A DNA stretch of 30,397 bases from DASWHR01 sp036398095 (lineage in GTDB: Bacteria; Actinomycetota; AC-67): NCBI GenBank assembly GCA_036398095.1, contig DASWHR010000122.1, positions 1-30,397 of the forward strand, read 5' to 3'. The position numbers and the translations under genes were made by a program. The stretch's first letter is position 1. Every line of letters starts with the position of its first letter. Positions 15,788-22,883 of the stretch are shown piece by piece. The notes below the pieces were generated by a model. The model worked only from the letters and a program-made list of their open reading frames with translations, made no database searches and was not told the DNA's origin.

Positions 15788-16260
15788 GTCAGCTCCGCAA
15801 CGAGATCCTCGCTGCCGAAGAGACCGCCTGGCATGCATTGCACGACGCCTGCGCCCGGTTGACCGAGGCGCAGTGGACCACGCCCGGCGCGACCGGCGAC
15901 TGGTCTCTCAAGGATCTGCTCGCCCACGTCGGCTGCTGGGCGGCCGAGGCGGCCCGGCAACTCGAGTGCATCCGCGCCGGCTCCCCCTCGCGCGGTCCCG
16001 AACTCGACGCATTCAACGCGGCGTCCCACGACACGTGCAAGGACTTGACCGTTCACGAGGTGATCGCGATGGCATCGGCCGCGCATCACCGCCTGCAAGA
16101 GGAGATCGACCAGGTTGCGCCCGTCGCGCTCAGCGGCAAGGTCGTCGAGATGATCCACGAGTGTGCCGACCGGCACTACCGGGAGCACCTCGGGCAGCTT
16201 CTTGCGTTCATCGATTCCGGCATCGACGCCGGCATCGAAGCGGGGAGGCCCGACGCGTGA
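15784..16260 (+). CDS. DinB-like / mycothiol-dependent isomerase-fold protein
   Basis: This encodes 158 aa. The four-helix DinB/MDMPI fold is indicated by an N-terminal helix ending TEAQWTTPGATGDWSLKDLLAHVGCWAAEA, whose His is the first metal ligand, and a C-terminal helix with the HYREHLGQLLAF pair of His ligands near residue 138. Family members are metal-dependent transferases or isomerases using low-molecular-weight thiols such as mycothiol or bacillithiol, or have unknown roles. It overlaps proA upstream (ATGA) and the MoxR gene downstream (GTGA), so it is made together with the AAA+/VWA pair. Its substrate is not predictable. Confidence 0.8.
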   Translation: MSQLRNEILAAEETAWHALHDACARLTEAQWTTPGATGDWSLKDLLAHVGCWAAEAARQLECIRAGSPSRGPELDAFNAASHDTCKDLTVHEVIAMASAAHHRLQEEIDQVAPVALSGKVVEMIHECADRHYREHLGQLLAFIDSGIDAGIEAGRPDA

Positions 16261-17129
16261 GGTTCGAATCAGTTCAAGACGTCGTCGCGCGGCTCGCCAC
16301 GGCCGGCTATCTAGCCGATGAGGCCATCGCGACGGTGGTGTTCCTGGCCGACCGGCTCGACAAGCCGGTTCTGGTCGAAGGTCCCGCCGGGACGGGCAAG
16401 ACCGAGCTTGCGAAGGCCGTCGCGACCATCTTGGGCGATCCGCTCATCCGCCTGCAGTGCTATGAAGGCGTGGACGAGACCAAGGCGCTCTACGAATGGA
16501 ACTACAAGAAGCAACTGCTGCGGATCCAGGCCGGCCAGGACGAAGGCTGGGATGCCATCAGCGGCGACATTTTCAGCGACGAGTTCCTGCTCGAACGGCC
16601 GGTCCTGAAGGCGATCCGCAGCGAAGAGTCCGTGGTGCTGCTGATCGACGAGATCGACAAGATGGACTTCGAAGGCGAAGCGCTGCTGCTCGAGGTCCTG
16701 AGCGACTTTCAGGTTTCGATACCCGAGTTGGGGACGCTCAAAGCGCGGCAGATCCCATTCGTCGTCCTCACCTCCAACAACTCGCGCGAGCTGTCCGAAG
16801 CGCTCAAGCGCCGCTGCCTGTACCTGTACCTGGACTATCCCGACGTGGATCGCGAGAAGGCGATCGTGCTCGAGCGCGTCCCCGAGATCAACGCGACGCT
16901 CGCCGATCAGGTTGTGCGACTCGTCCGCTCGATCCGTGCGCTGGAGTTGAAGAAGGCGCCGAGCGTCGCCGAGACGATCGATTGGGCGCGCACGCTGCTG
17001 CACTTGGGCGTGACCGAGCTGGACGCCGCATCGGCGCAGAACACATTGACGGCGCTGCTGAAGTTCCAGACCGACGTCGAAAAAGTCGTCGCGCACTTGA
17101 AGATCCCGCCGCGGCCGGGGAACAACTAG
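16257..17129 (+). CDS. MoxR-family AAA+ ATPase
   Basis: This encodes 290 aa from the GTG at 16257, which overlaps the DinB-like stop by 4 nt. Walker A GPAGTGKT is at residues 42-49, Walker B LLIDEIDK has Asp131, sensor 1 reads VLTSNNSRELSEALKRRCLYLYLDYPD, and an arginine pair lies in that same segment. MoxR ATPases act with VWA proteins as chaperones that insert metals or remodel enzyme complexes; in CO dehydrogenase clusters the equivalents are CoxD and CoxE. The VWA partner follows 2 nt downstream. No molybdenum hydroxylase genes are in the window, so the client is unknown. Confidence 0.9.
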   Translation: MRFESVQDVVARLATAGYLADEAIATVVFLADRLDKPVLVEGPAGTGKTELAKAVATILGDPLIRLQCYEGVDETKALYEWNYKKQLLRIQAGQDEGWDAISGDIFSDEFLLERPVLKAIRSEESVVLLIDEIDKMDFEGEALLLEVLSDFQVSIPELGTLKARQIPFVVLTSNNSRELSEALKRRCLYLYLDYPDVDREKAIVLERVPEINATLADQVVRLVRSIRALELKKAPSVAETIDWARTLLHLGVTELDAASAQNTLTALLKFQTDVEKVVAHLKIPPRPGNN

Positions 17130-17131
17130 CG

Positions 17132-18505
17132 ATGCTCACGCGCATGCTCGAGTTCTCGCGGGCGATGCGCGACGCGGGCGTGCCGGTTGCCGTCAGCGAG
17201 AACCTCGACGCGCTTCGTGCGCTCGCTCACGTCCCCAGCGAAGACAAGGATGCGTTCAAGGCCGCGCTCGCCGCGACGATGGTCAAATCCGAGGCGCATC
17301 GCAAGGCGTTCGACACGCTGTTCGACCTGTATTGGCGAACCGGCCGCGGCGCCGAGGCCGTCGAAGAGCAGGAGCGCTTCGACGCGCCGCCCGACGGCGG
17401 CGATCCCGACGATCAGCAGCAGGAGTATCTGGAAGACCTGTTCCGCACGCTGCTCGGCGGCGACGCGTCCGCGATCCGGGAGGCCGCGCGAATGGCCGTG
17501 TCACGCTTCGGCCGTGTCGAAGCCGCACAGAGCGGATCGCCCTACTTCCAGTATCGGGTTTTCCGCGCGGTGGATCTCGATTCGTTGCTGGCGCGGCTGA
17601 TGCAGGATGCCGTCGAGGGTCGCGCGCTGACGCCGCTGGAGGAGCGGATGTGGCGCGACGAGTTCGAGCAGCGATTGCGCGCATTCCGCGAAGAAGTCGA
17701 GGCCGACGTCCGCCGCCGCCTCGCCGAGCATCGCGGCGCCGCCCAGGTCGCCAAGCACACGGTCCGGCCGCTCCCGGAAGATCTCGACTTCGTGCGGGCC
17801 ACCCGCGACGAGATCGTCGAACTTCGCCGTGCGATCCGCCCGCTCGCCCGCCGGCTGGCAACCAGGCTCGCGATGAAGCGGCGCGCCGCGAACCGCGGCC
17901 GCCTGGACGTTCGCGCGACCGTCCGCCACTCGCTCTCCACCGGAGGCGTTCCCTTCGACACCCGCTACCGGCACAAGGCGCCGCACCGGCCGGAGCTGTT
18001 TATGGTCTGCGATATCTCCGGCTCGGTCGCCGCCTTCGCGCGCTTCACGCTGATGTTCGTGCACGCCTTCCAGGCACAGTTCAGCCGCGTCCGCTCATTC
18101 GTGTTCGTGGATCATCTCGACGAAGTGACGCACCTGTTCGCGAACGAGGACTTCCTGGTCGCCGTCGATCGCATGAACCAGGAGGCCGACGTGGTTCGCT
18201 TCGACGGCCACAGCGACTACGGCAACTCGCTGGAGCGGTTCTGGCGCGACTACGGATCGAGCATCGGGCCGCGCACCAGCGTCGTCATCCTGGGCGACGC
18301 GCGCAACAACTACCGCGCCAGCGCGTCGTGGGTCATCAAGGCGATCGGACAGAAAGCGCGCCGCGTGTATTGGCTCAATCCCGAGCCGATCAACTACTGG
18401 GACACCGGCGATTCGATTGCCGCCGACTATGCCCGTCACGCCTCCGGCATGTTCGAAGTTCGAAATCTCCGCCAGCTCGAAGAGTTCATCGAGCGCGTGA
18501 TCTAG
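17132..18505 (+). CDS. CoxE-like VWA domain protein
   Basis: This encodes 457 aa from the ATG at 17132, immediately after the MoxR stop. The N-terminal half is helical and charged (EFSRAMRDAGVPVAVSENLDALRAL, then VEEQERFDAPPDGGDPDDQQQEYLEDL). The C-terminal half is a VWA domain with MIDAS motif DISGS (Asp294) in LFMVCDISGSVAAFARFTLMFVHAFQAQFSRVRSFVFVD, a DGHSDYGNSLERF loop, and VVILGDARNNYRASASWVIKAI. This matches the CoxE branch (PF05762-type), which pairs with MoxR ATPases in metal-centre maturation. The proteins are cytoplasmic; no signal peptide or membrane helix is seen. Confidence 0.88.
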   Translation: MLTRMLEFSRAMRDAGVPVAVSENLDALRALAHVPSEDKDAFKAALAATMVKSEAHRKAFDTLFDLYWRTGRGAEAVEEQERFDAPPDGGDPDDQQQEYLEDLFRTLLGGDASAIREAARMAVSRFGRVEAAQSGSPYFQYRVFRAVDLDSLLARLMQDAVEGRALTPLEERMWRDEFEQRLRAFREEVEADVRRRLAEHRGAAQVAKHTVRPLPEDLDFVRATRDEIVELRRAIRPLARRLATRLAMKRRAANRGRLDVRATVRHSLSTGGVPFDTRYRHKAPHRPELFMVCDISGSVAAFARFTLMFVHAFQAQFSRVRSFVFVDHLDEVTHLFANEDFLVAVDRMNQEADVVRFDGHSDYGNSLERFWRDYGSSIGPRTSVVILGDARNNYRASASWVIKAIGQKARRVYWLNPEPINYWDTGDSIAADYARHASGMFEVRNLRQLEEFIERVI

Positions 18506-18518
18506 TGCCCCGACTTCT

Positions 18519-18637
18519 CTGGACACCTGGCCGTCCCTGCGGCCCGATTGCCGCGTTGCTCCTTGGTGGCATACCTGCAGGTATGCGCCCTCGTCGTGCC
18601 TTGCACTCGGACCGCAGGCGCCGGCCATCTTGTCCAG
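18519..18637. repeat. About 119-bp imperfect inverted repeat filling an intergenic gap
   Basis: The centre is an 18-bp perfect palindrome, GCATACCTGCAGGTATGC (18569-18586). Further out, GCGGCCCGATTGC (18539-18551) matches the reverse complement of 18603-18615 at 11 of 13 positions. CTGGACA (18519-18525) matches TGTCCAG (18631-18637) exactly, with a shared GGCCG block between the two outer matches. The transcript could fold into one long hairpin. It has no T-tract and no clear target-site duplication, and lies between the VWA stop and the HAD-like start. It looks like a dispersed palindromic element rather than a simple terminator. Confidence 0.7.
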
Positions 18638-18668
18638 GAACTTCGACGACGGAGCACAAGCCGTGACG

Positions 18669-19304
18669 ATGGTGACGACGGTCGTGTTTGACGTCGGCGA
18701 GACGTTGCTGGACGAGACCGCGCTCTGGGAGACGGTCGCGGAGTGGATCGGCGTCCCGTCGTTCACGCTCGCCGCGGCTGTCGGAATCCTGATCGAGCGA
18801 GGCGAAGATCACGAGCACGTCTTCGACCTGGTCGGGCCGACGACGCCGCGCGACGGGCGCTATACCTACGAGGCGCGGCGCGAGCACTTCTACCCGGACG
18901 CGATCCCGTGTCTGCGGGAGCTTCGCTCCCGCGGGCTTCGCGTGGGCGTCGCAGGCAACTCCTCGCGCCAGATCGAGCAGGCGCTGCGAGCGCTCGACCT
19001 GCCGGTGGATTTCCTGACCTCGGGCGCGTCTCTGGGCGCGCAGAAGCCCGACCCCGTCTTCTTCGCCGCGTTAGCACAGTCGGTGGGATGTGACCCGGCC
19101 GAGATGTGCTACGTCGGCGATCGCATCGACAACGACGTGCTGCCGGCACTGGCCGCCGGCATGCGCGCGGCCCTCGTCCGGCGGGGACCGTGGGCGCTGG
19201 TGCAAGCCGCCCGTTCCTGGACGGCCGAGCCGACGATCGTGGTGGACCGGCTCGATGAGCTGCCGGCCGCGATCGCCGCGCTCGCCTCAGCGTCCGGCAG
19301 CTAG
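18669..19304 (+). CDS. HAD-like hydrolase with altered motif I
   Basis: This encodes 211 aa from ATG 18669; GTG 18663 is possible. HAD subfamily I order is clear: motif I VFDVGETLLDE (nucleophile Asp8), motif II VAGNSS near residue 98, motif III lysine in GAQKPDPVFF near 122, and motif IV CYVGDRIDNDVLPALAAGM near 148. The cap is a small helical insert (residues about 15-70). In canonical phosphatases the residue two after the nucleophile is Asp; here it is Gly10, which removes the general acid. Relatives with this DVGxT pattern exist, so it may be a branch trait with weak or different activity. The substrate is unknown. Confidence 0.85.
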   Translation: MVTTVVFDVGETLLDETALWETVAEWIGVPSFTLAAAVGILIERGEDHEHVFDLVGPTTPRDGRYTYEARREHFYPDAIPCLRELRSRGLRVGVAGNSSRQIEQALRALDLPVDFLTSGASLGAQKPDPVFFAALAQSVGCDPAEMCYVGDRIDNDVLPALAAGMRAALVRRGPWALVQAARSWTAEPTIVVDRLDELPAAIAALASASGS

Positions 19305-19732
19305 GGAAGGATCAGGGCGCCGCGCTCGTCGAAGGCCGAGCCGGGCATCCAGGCGACTTCCCAGATGTTGCCTTCCGGGTCGGCGAAGTAGGCGGTCCGG
19401 CCGCCCCAATCCGCGTCGGTCGGCTCTTTGAGGATCTGCGCCCCGGCCTCGCGGGCGGTCGCGATCGCGTCGTCCACCTCGTGCGCCGAGGCGACGTTGA
19501 CGGCGAGCGTTACTCCGCGGAACGACTCGCGCCGCACCGGCGGCGGGATGCATGCGTCGGTCGCGAGATCGTCGAACGGGAACAATGCCAGCACGCCGCC
19601 GCCCGTCTCGAACGCCGCGAATCCCTCTTGCGAGATCGGCGACTCCTTCCAGCCCAGCGCGGCGTAGAACCGGCGGAGCGACCGGAGGTCGTGGGCGCCG
19701 AGCGTGACCAGCGAGATGCGCGCGGGAATCAT
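19301..19732 (-). CDS. Glyoxalase/bleomycin-resistance (VOC) family protein
   Basis: This encodes 143 aa from the ATG at 19732 (MIPARISLVTLGA); upstream in-frame starts would only add unconserved residues. Two beta-alpha-beta-beta-beta modules are visible: SLVTLGAHDLRSLRRFYAALGWKES with FAAFETGGGVLALF, then GVTLAVNVASAHEVDDAIATAREAGAQILKEP with GRTAYFADPEGNIWEVAW. The C-terminal DPEGNxWE is the usual VOC metal-ligand strand. The first module lacks an obvious His ligand. The reaction cannot be predicted. Its stop overlaps the convergent HAD-like stop in a shared CTAG. Confidence 0.88.
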   Translation of the reverse strand: MIPARISLVTLGAHDLRSLRRFYAALGWKESPISQEGFAAFETGGGVLALFPFDDLATDACIPPPVRRESFRGVTLAVNVASAHEVDDAIATAREAGAQILKEPTDADWGGRTAYFADPEGNIWEVAWMPGSAFDERGALILP

Positions 19733-19823
19733 GCGGCATAGGGTGCCGGATCGGTCCGCGCGGGGCAAACGCGCAGGTCACGGTCGTGATGGAACCGGTC
19801 TGGTATTCCGCCCCCGCCCCGGA

Positions 19824-19841
19824 TAATCTACCGCCCGGTAG
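19824..19841 (+). promoter_or_regulatory. Candidate -10 plus overlapping operator-like inverted repeat for the acyltransferase gene
   Basis: TAATCT (19824-19829) fits a -10 box. Directly overlapping it is CTACCG-CC-CGGTAG (19828-19841), a perfect 6-bp inverted repeat with a 2-nt centre, of the size of TetR-type operators. A strong Shine-Dalgarno (GAGGAGG from 19841) follows. A repressor bound here would block initiation; no regulator gene is nearby. Confidence 0.45.
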
Positions 19842-19854
19842 AGGAGGTCAGGCG

Positions 19855-20517
19855 ATGCTGTATCGCATCTGGTGGATAACGTTGGTTCCGTTGATCCGCG
19901 CGTACTGGCGGGTGCGCGTCGTCGGCGCGCGGCACGTGCGCGGCCGCCGCGGAATGATCATCGCATCCAACCATCAGTCGGGCATCGATCCGATTCTGGT
20001 CTGCGCCTCGTTCTGGCGCCACGTCTACTGGCTCGCCAAGATCGAGTTGGTGATCACCAAGAAGGTCGCCTGGTTCTTCAAGTCGGTCGCCGTCATTCCG
20101 GTCGATCGTCACGCGCCCAAGGATGTCTCGTTGCAAGCCGCCGCCGACTGCGTACGTCGCGGCCGCATCTTCGGGATCTATCCGGAGGGCACGCGTTCGC
20201 CGGACGAGAACCTGTATCGCGGGCACACCGGGGTCGCGCGTGTCGCGCATCTGTCGGGCGGCCCCGTCATTCCCACGGCCGTCGTCGGATCGCGCCGCGC
20301 CTGCCCCAAGGGAAAGCTGCTGATCCGACCGTACCGGTGTGAGGTCCGTTTCGGAGAGCCGATGACGCTGGTGATCAAGCCCGGCGAAACCGAGGCCGCC
20401 GCCTACCGGCGGTTCACCGACGAGGTGATGCGCGCGATCGCGAGCCTCGCCGGAACGCGCTACGTCGACGACGTCTACTCCGGCGACGCCGCGCGGATCG
20501 AAAAGCTCGCCTCCTAG
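19855..20517 (+). CDS. plsC: 1-acyl-sn-glycerol-3-phosphate acyltransferase family protein
   Basis: This encodes 220 aa; ATG 19855 is set by GAGGAGG 8 nt upstream. A hydrophobic N-terminus (MLYRIWWITLVPLIRAYW) likely anchors it in the membrane. The acyltransferase HX4D box is NHQSGID near residue 42, with later blocks VAVIPVDRHAPKD, IFGIYPEGTRSPDENLYRGHTGVARVA and GGPVIPTAV. The family transfers acyl chains to lysophosphatidate to make phosphatidate; some actinobacterial homologues acylate other acceptors, so the symbol indicates family rather than proven substrate. It converges with the aminotransferase gene, sharing CTAG at the stops. Confidence 0.9.
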   Translation: MLYRIWWITLVPLIRAYWRVRVVGARHVRGRRGMIIASNHQSGIDPILVCASFWRHVYWLAKIELVITKKVAWFFKSVAVIPVDRHAPKDVSLQAAADCVRRGRIFGIYPEGTRSPDENLYRGHTGVARVAHLSGGPVIPTAVVGSRRACPKGKLLIRPYRCEVRFGEPMTLVIKPGETEAAAYRRFTDEVMRAIASLAGTRYVDDVYSGDAARIEKLAS

Positions 20518-21848
20518 GGCCGATCGAGTTCGGCGAGCGTTTCGTCCAAGCGGCCGATCGTCTCGTCGACCAGATCGTCGGGAATCGTCAGAGCCGGCTC
20601 GATCCGGATCGTCGTGGCCGACACTTGCGTTCCGGCGACCAGCACGCCGCGGCGGAACAAGCCGGAGGCGACCTTATAGCCGGTTTCGTGGTCGGGGAAC
20701 ATCATTCCGAGCAGCAAGCCCTTTCCGCGCACGCCGGTGAGGACGCGGGGATAGCGATCCGCCAGGTCGGTGAGCGCCGCGGTGAAGCGGGCTCCGGTCT
20801 TTTCGGCGCGTTCCCACAACCGGTCGCGCAGGATCACGTGGATCGATGCGATCGCGGCGGCGCAGGCGAGCGGGTTGCCGCCGAACGTGGAGGTGTGCAG
20901 GAACGGGTTGGGTTCGAGCGCCTTCCAGATCCCGGCGCGGCCGGCGACCGCTCCGATCGGCATCACGCCGCCGCCGAGTGCCTTCGCCGAGGTGATGATG
21001 TCGGGCGCGATATCCCAATGGTCGACGCCCCACAAGCGGCCGGTCCGGCCGAGGCCGGTCTGCACTTCGTCGGCGATCAGCAGAACGCCGTATCGGTCGC
21101 ACAACGCGCGCAGCGACGGCCAGAAGTCGTCGGGCGGCACGACCGCGCCGGCCTCGCCCTGGATCGGCTCCATGACGACGGCCGCGACGTCGGCCGCGTG
21201 GGCGCGAAGGATCGCGTCGACCGCGGCCGCGTCGCCGAAGGGCACGCGCCAGACCGGGCCGAGCAGCGGCTCGACCGTCGTGCGGAACGCTTCCTTGCCC
21301 ATCAGCGACAGCGCGCCGAGCGTCTTGCCGTGGAACGCGGCTTCGGCCACCACGAACCCCGGGCGTCCACTGGACACGCGCGCGATCTTCATCGCGCCCT
21401 CGACCGCTTCGGTCCCCGAGTTGGCGACGAAGACGTTGGTGATGTCCCCCGGCGCGATCTCGGCCAGCAACGCGCACAGCATCGCCTTGAACGGGTCGAG
21501 CAGCTCCTGCGTCGGCATCGGATTGCGGTCAAGTTGCGCGCGCACGGCCGCGACGATCTCGGGGTGGCGGATGCCGAGCGAGTAGATCCCGAACCCGCCG
21601 AGGCAGTCGATCCACTCGCGGCCTTTCGCGTCCACGACGATCGAGCCGTCGCCGGTCCATTCGATCGCGGCGAAGTCGCCGGCTTCGGTGACGGACTTGC
21701 GGTAGCGCGTCAGGCCGGGCGTGAAATGGTCGTCGAAGTCGTTGACGGTCTGCTTGGCGAGCCGGTCGCGCGCCTCCCCGGACTCGATCCCGCCCAGCAC
21801 GACGTCGAGCATCTCCTTCGATCGGCGAACCGCGTCCTCGAATCCCAA
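20514..21848 (-). CDS. patA: Putrescine aminotransferase (class III, PLP)
   Basis: This encodes 444 aa from a TTG start 3-4 nt after a GGGAGGGAT Shine-Dalgarno. It aligns by eye along its whole length with enterobacterial putrescine aminotransferase: YRKSVTEAGDFAAIEWTGDG, IDCLGGFGIYSLGIRHPEIV, SQ/TQELLDP, NSGTEAVEGAMKIAR, AAFHGKTLGALS, EPIQGEAGAVVPP, ADEVQTGLGRTGRLWG, the PLP lysine in ITSAKALGGGVMPIGA, and FLHTSTFGGNPLACAAA. The predicted reaction is transfer of the putrescine amino group to 2-oxoglutarate, giving 4-aminobutanal (spontaneously 1-pyrroline). Other diamines such as cadaverine are possible substrates. No other polyamine gene is adjacent. Confidence 0.88.
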   Translation of the reverse strand: MGFEDAVRRSKEMLDVVLGGIESGEARDRLAKQTVNDFDDHFTPGLTRYRKSVTEAGDFAAIEWTGDGSIVVDAKGREWIDCLGGFGIYSLGIRHPEIVAAVRAQLDRNPMPTQELLDPFKAMLCALLAEIAPGDITNVFVANSGTEAVEGAMKIARVSSGRPGFVVAEAAFHGKTLGALSLMGKEAFRTTVEPLLGPVWRVPFGDAAAVDAILRAHAADVAAVVMEPIQGEAGAVVPPDDFWPSLRALCDRYGVLLIADEVQTGLGRTGRLWGVDHWDIAPDIITSAKALGGGVMPIGAVAGRAGIWKALEPNPFLHTSTFGGNPLACAAAIASIHVILRDRLWERAEKTGARFTAALTDLADRYPRVLTGVRGKGLLLGMMFPDHETGYKVASGLFRRGVLVAGTQVSATTIRIEPALTIPDDLVDETIGRLDETLAELDRP

Positions 21849-21977
21849 CGATCCCTCCCGTGGGCGCGCCTCGCAGAGATGCGAAGCAATTCCTCACCCG
21901 CGAAATCGAGGCTATCAGGCTCCGCGCCGGCAGGCGGTTCGGCGCAACCGCACAAGCGGGATGCCGTGTCGCTCACG

Positions 21978-21983
21978 TAGAAT
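21978..21983 (+). promoter_or_regulatory. Candidate -10 element for the copper lipoprotein pair
   Basis: TAGAAT lies about 36 nt upstream of the first cupredoxin ATG, which has its own Shine-Dalgarno (AGGAGGAA, from 22003). The gap 21849-22018 separates this gene from the divergent aminotransferase. No convincing -35 was seen. Confidence 0.35.
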
Positions 21984-22018
21984 CCAGCCGTTTTCAAGCC
22001 CACAGGAGGAACCTCACC

Positions 22019-22432
22019 ATGGCTCGTTTCGCTCGTCCGGCCGCCGTGGCCGCCGTTCTCGCGCTCGCGCTGGTCGCATGCGGCGAGGCCAAGACCACCG
22101 GTTTGCCGAAGTCGCCCACGCCCGAACCCGTTCCCCAGACAAGCGTCGCGGCCACCGCCGGCGCGTCCTTCGATCCGAAAGAACTCGAGATCAAATCCGG
22201 GGAAACGGTCACGTGGGTCTTCGAGGCCATTCTGCACAACGTCAAGTTCACGACCATTCCGGTGGATTCGCATCCGGATTGCGTCGCGACCGATGCGAAC
22301 ACGTGCGGCCAGGTCGGAGAGAAGTTCGAGCACGCGTTCGAAGACGCCGGCGAGTTTGCCTACTACTGCGTGATTCACGGCACCGCCGCCGGGCAGGGCA
22401 TGGCCGGCACGATCGTCGTCGCCGCGGAATAG
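22019..22432 (+). CDS. Plastocyanin-like (type 1 copper) lipoprotein
   Basis: This encodes 137 aa from the ATG at 22019. The signal peptide ends in LALVAC (lipobox Cys20), followed by a Pro/Thr linker. The cupredoxin fold has PKELEIKSGETVTWVFEAILHNVKF (first His ligand), then FAYYCVIHGTAAGQGMAGTIVV, giving Cys, second His and Met ligands. The loop between the last His and Met is long (7 residues), as in some actinobacterial plastocyanin-like proteins. It is probably a periplasmic-face electron carrier tethered to the membrane. A paralogue follows 5 nt downstream. Confidence 0.88.
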   Translation: MARFARPAAVAAVLALALVACGEAKTTGLPKSPTPEPVPQTSVAATAGASFDPKELEIKSGETVTWVFEAILHNVKFTTIPVDSHPDCVATDANTCGQVGEKFEHAFEDAGEFAYYCVIHGTAAGQGMAGTIVVAAE

Positions 22433-22437
22433 CCGCG

Positions 22438-22782
22438 ATGAAGCGTTTCGCCATCATTGCCGCGCTTGCACTCGTCGCGACCGCCTGCAGCGGCGGCGCG
22501 AACGACGCTGCCGATTCCGCGCCGACCGGCGAGCCGGTGTCGTCGGCGACGGTCGCGTCCACCGACAAGCTCACGTTCGAGCCGAAGCGGCTCGTGCTTG
22601 AATCGGGCGGGACGATCACATGGACGAACAAGGGCGCGGTCCCGCATACCGTCACCTTCGCCGGCTTCGACAAGCCGCTGGCGGCCGGCGATGTGGTCGA
22701 GTTCACGTTCACCTCGGCCGGGACCACGCAGGTGCGTTGCACGCTCCATCTGCGGATGACCGGCGAGATCGTCGTCGTCTGA
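22438..22782 (+). CDS. Second plastocyanin-like (type 1 copper) lipoprotein
   Basis: This encodes 114 aa from ATG 22438, 5 nt after its paralogue. Lipoprotein signal peptide (IIAALALVATAC). Ligands: His in GAVPHTVTF, and Cys, His and Met in the compact VRCTLHLRMTGEIVV loop. The compact C-x2-H-x2-M spacing differs from the longer loop of the upstream copy, so the two may have different redox potentials. The pair presumably derives from a tandem duplication that diverged, or serves as alternative carriers. No oxidase or reductase partner is in the window. Confidence 0.87.
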   Translation: MKRFAIIAALALVATACSGGANDAADSAPTGEPVSSATVASTDKLTFEPKRLVLESGGTITWTNKGAVPHTVTFAGFDKPLAAGDVVEFTFTSAGTTQVRCTLHLRMTGEIVVV

Positions 22783-22867
22783 TCCTTCGGGTCCGGCTCC
22801 GCATCGGTCCCGCCCGATTCGGTCCCAAAGGTCTTCCTCGATCCCTCTGACCGCCCGGACCCGCTGT

Positions 22868-22873
22868 TACACT
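22868..22873 (+). promoter_or_regulatory. Candidate -10 element for nadD, near-leaderless
   Basis: TACACT (TANNNT) lies 10 nt before the nadD ATG. No Shine-Dalgarno precedes that ATG. CTGACC (22847-22852) could be a weak -35, though the 15-nt spacer is short. Confidence 0.4.
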
Positions 22874-22883
22874 CGTCAAGCGG

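Noticed and set aside
18519..18637. Long hairpin as an intrinsic terminator of the VWA operon
   Set aside because: There is no T-run on either side, and the length and nested arms exceed an ordinary terminator.
22788..22863. Inverted repeat CGGGTCCGG / CCGGACCCG upstream of nadD
   Set aside because: The arms are only 9 bp with a 58-nt spacer in very GC-rich DNA, so chance is a sufficient explanation; no transcription signal is associated.
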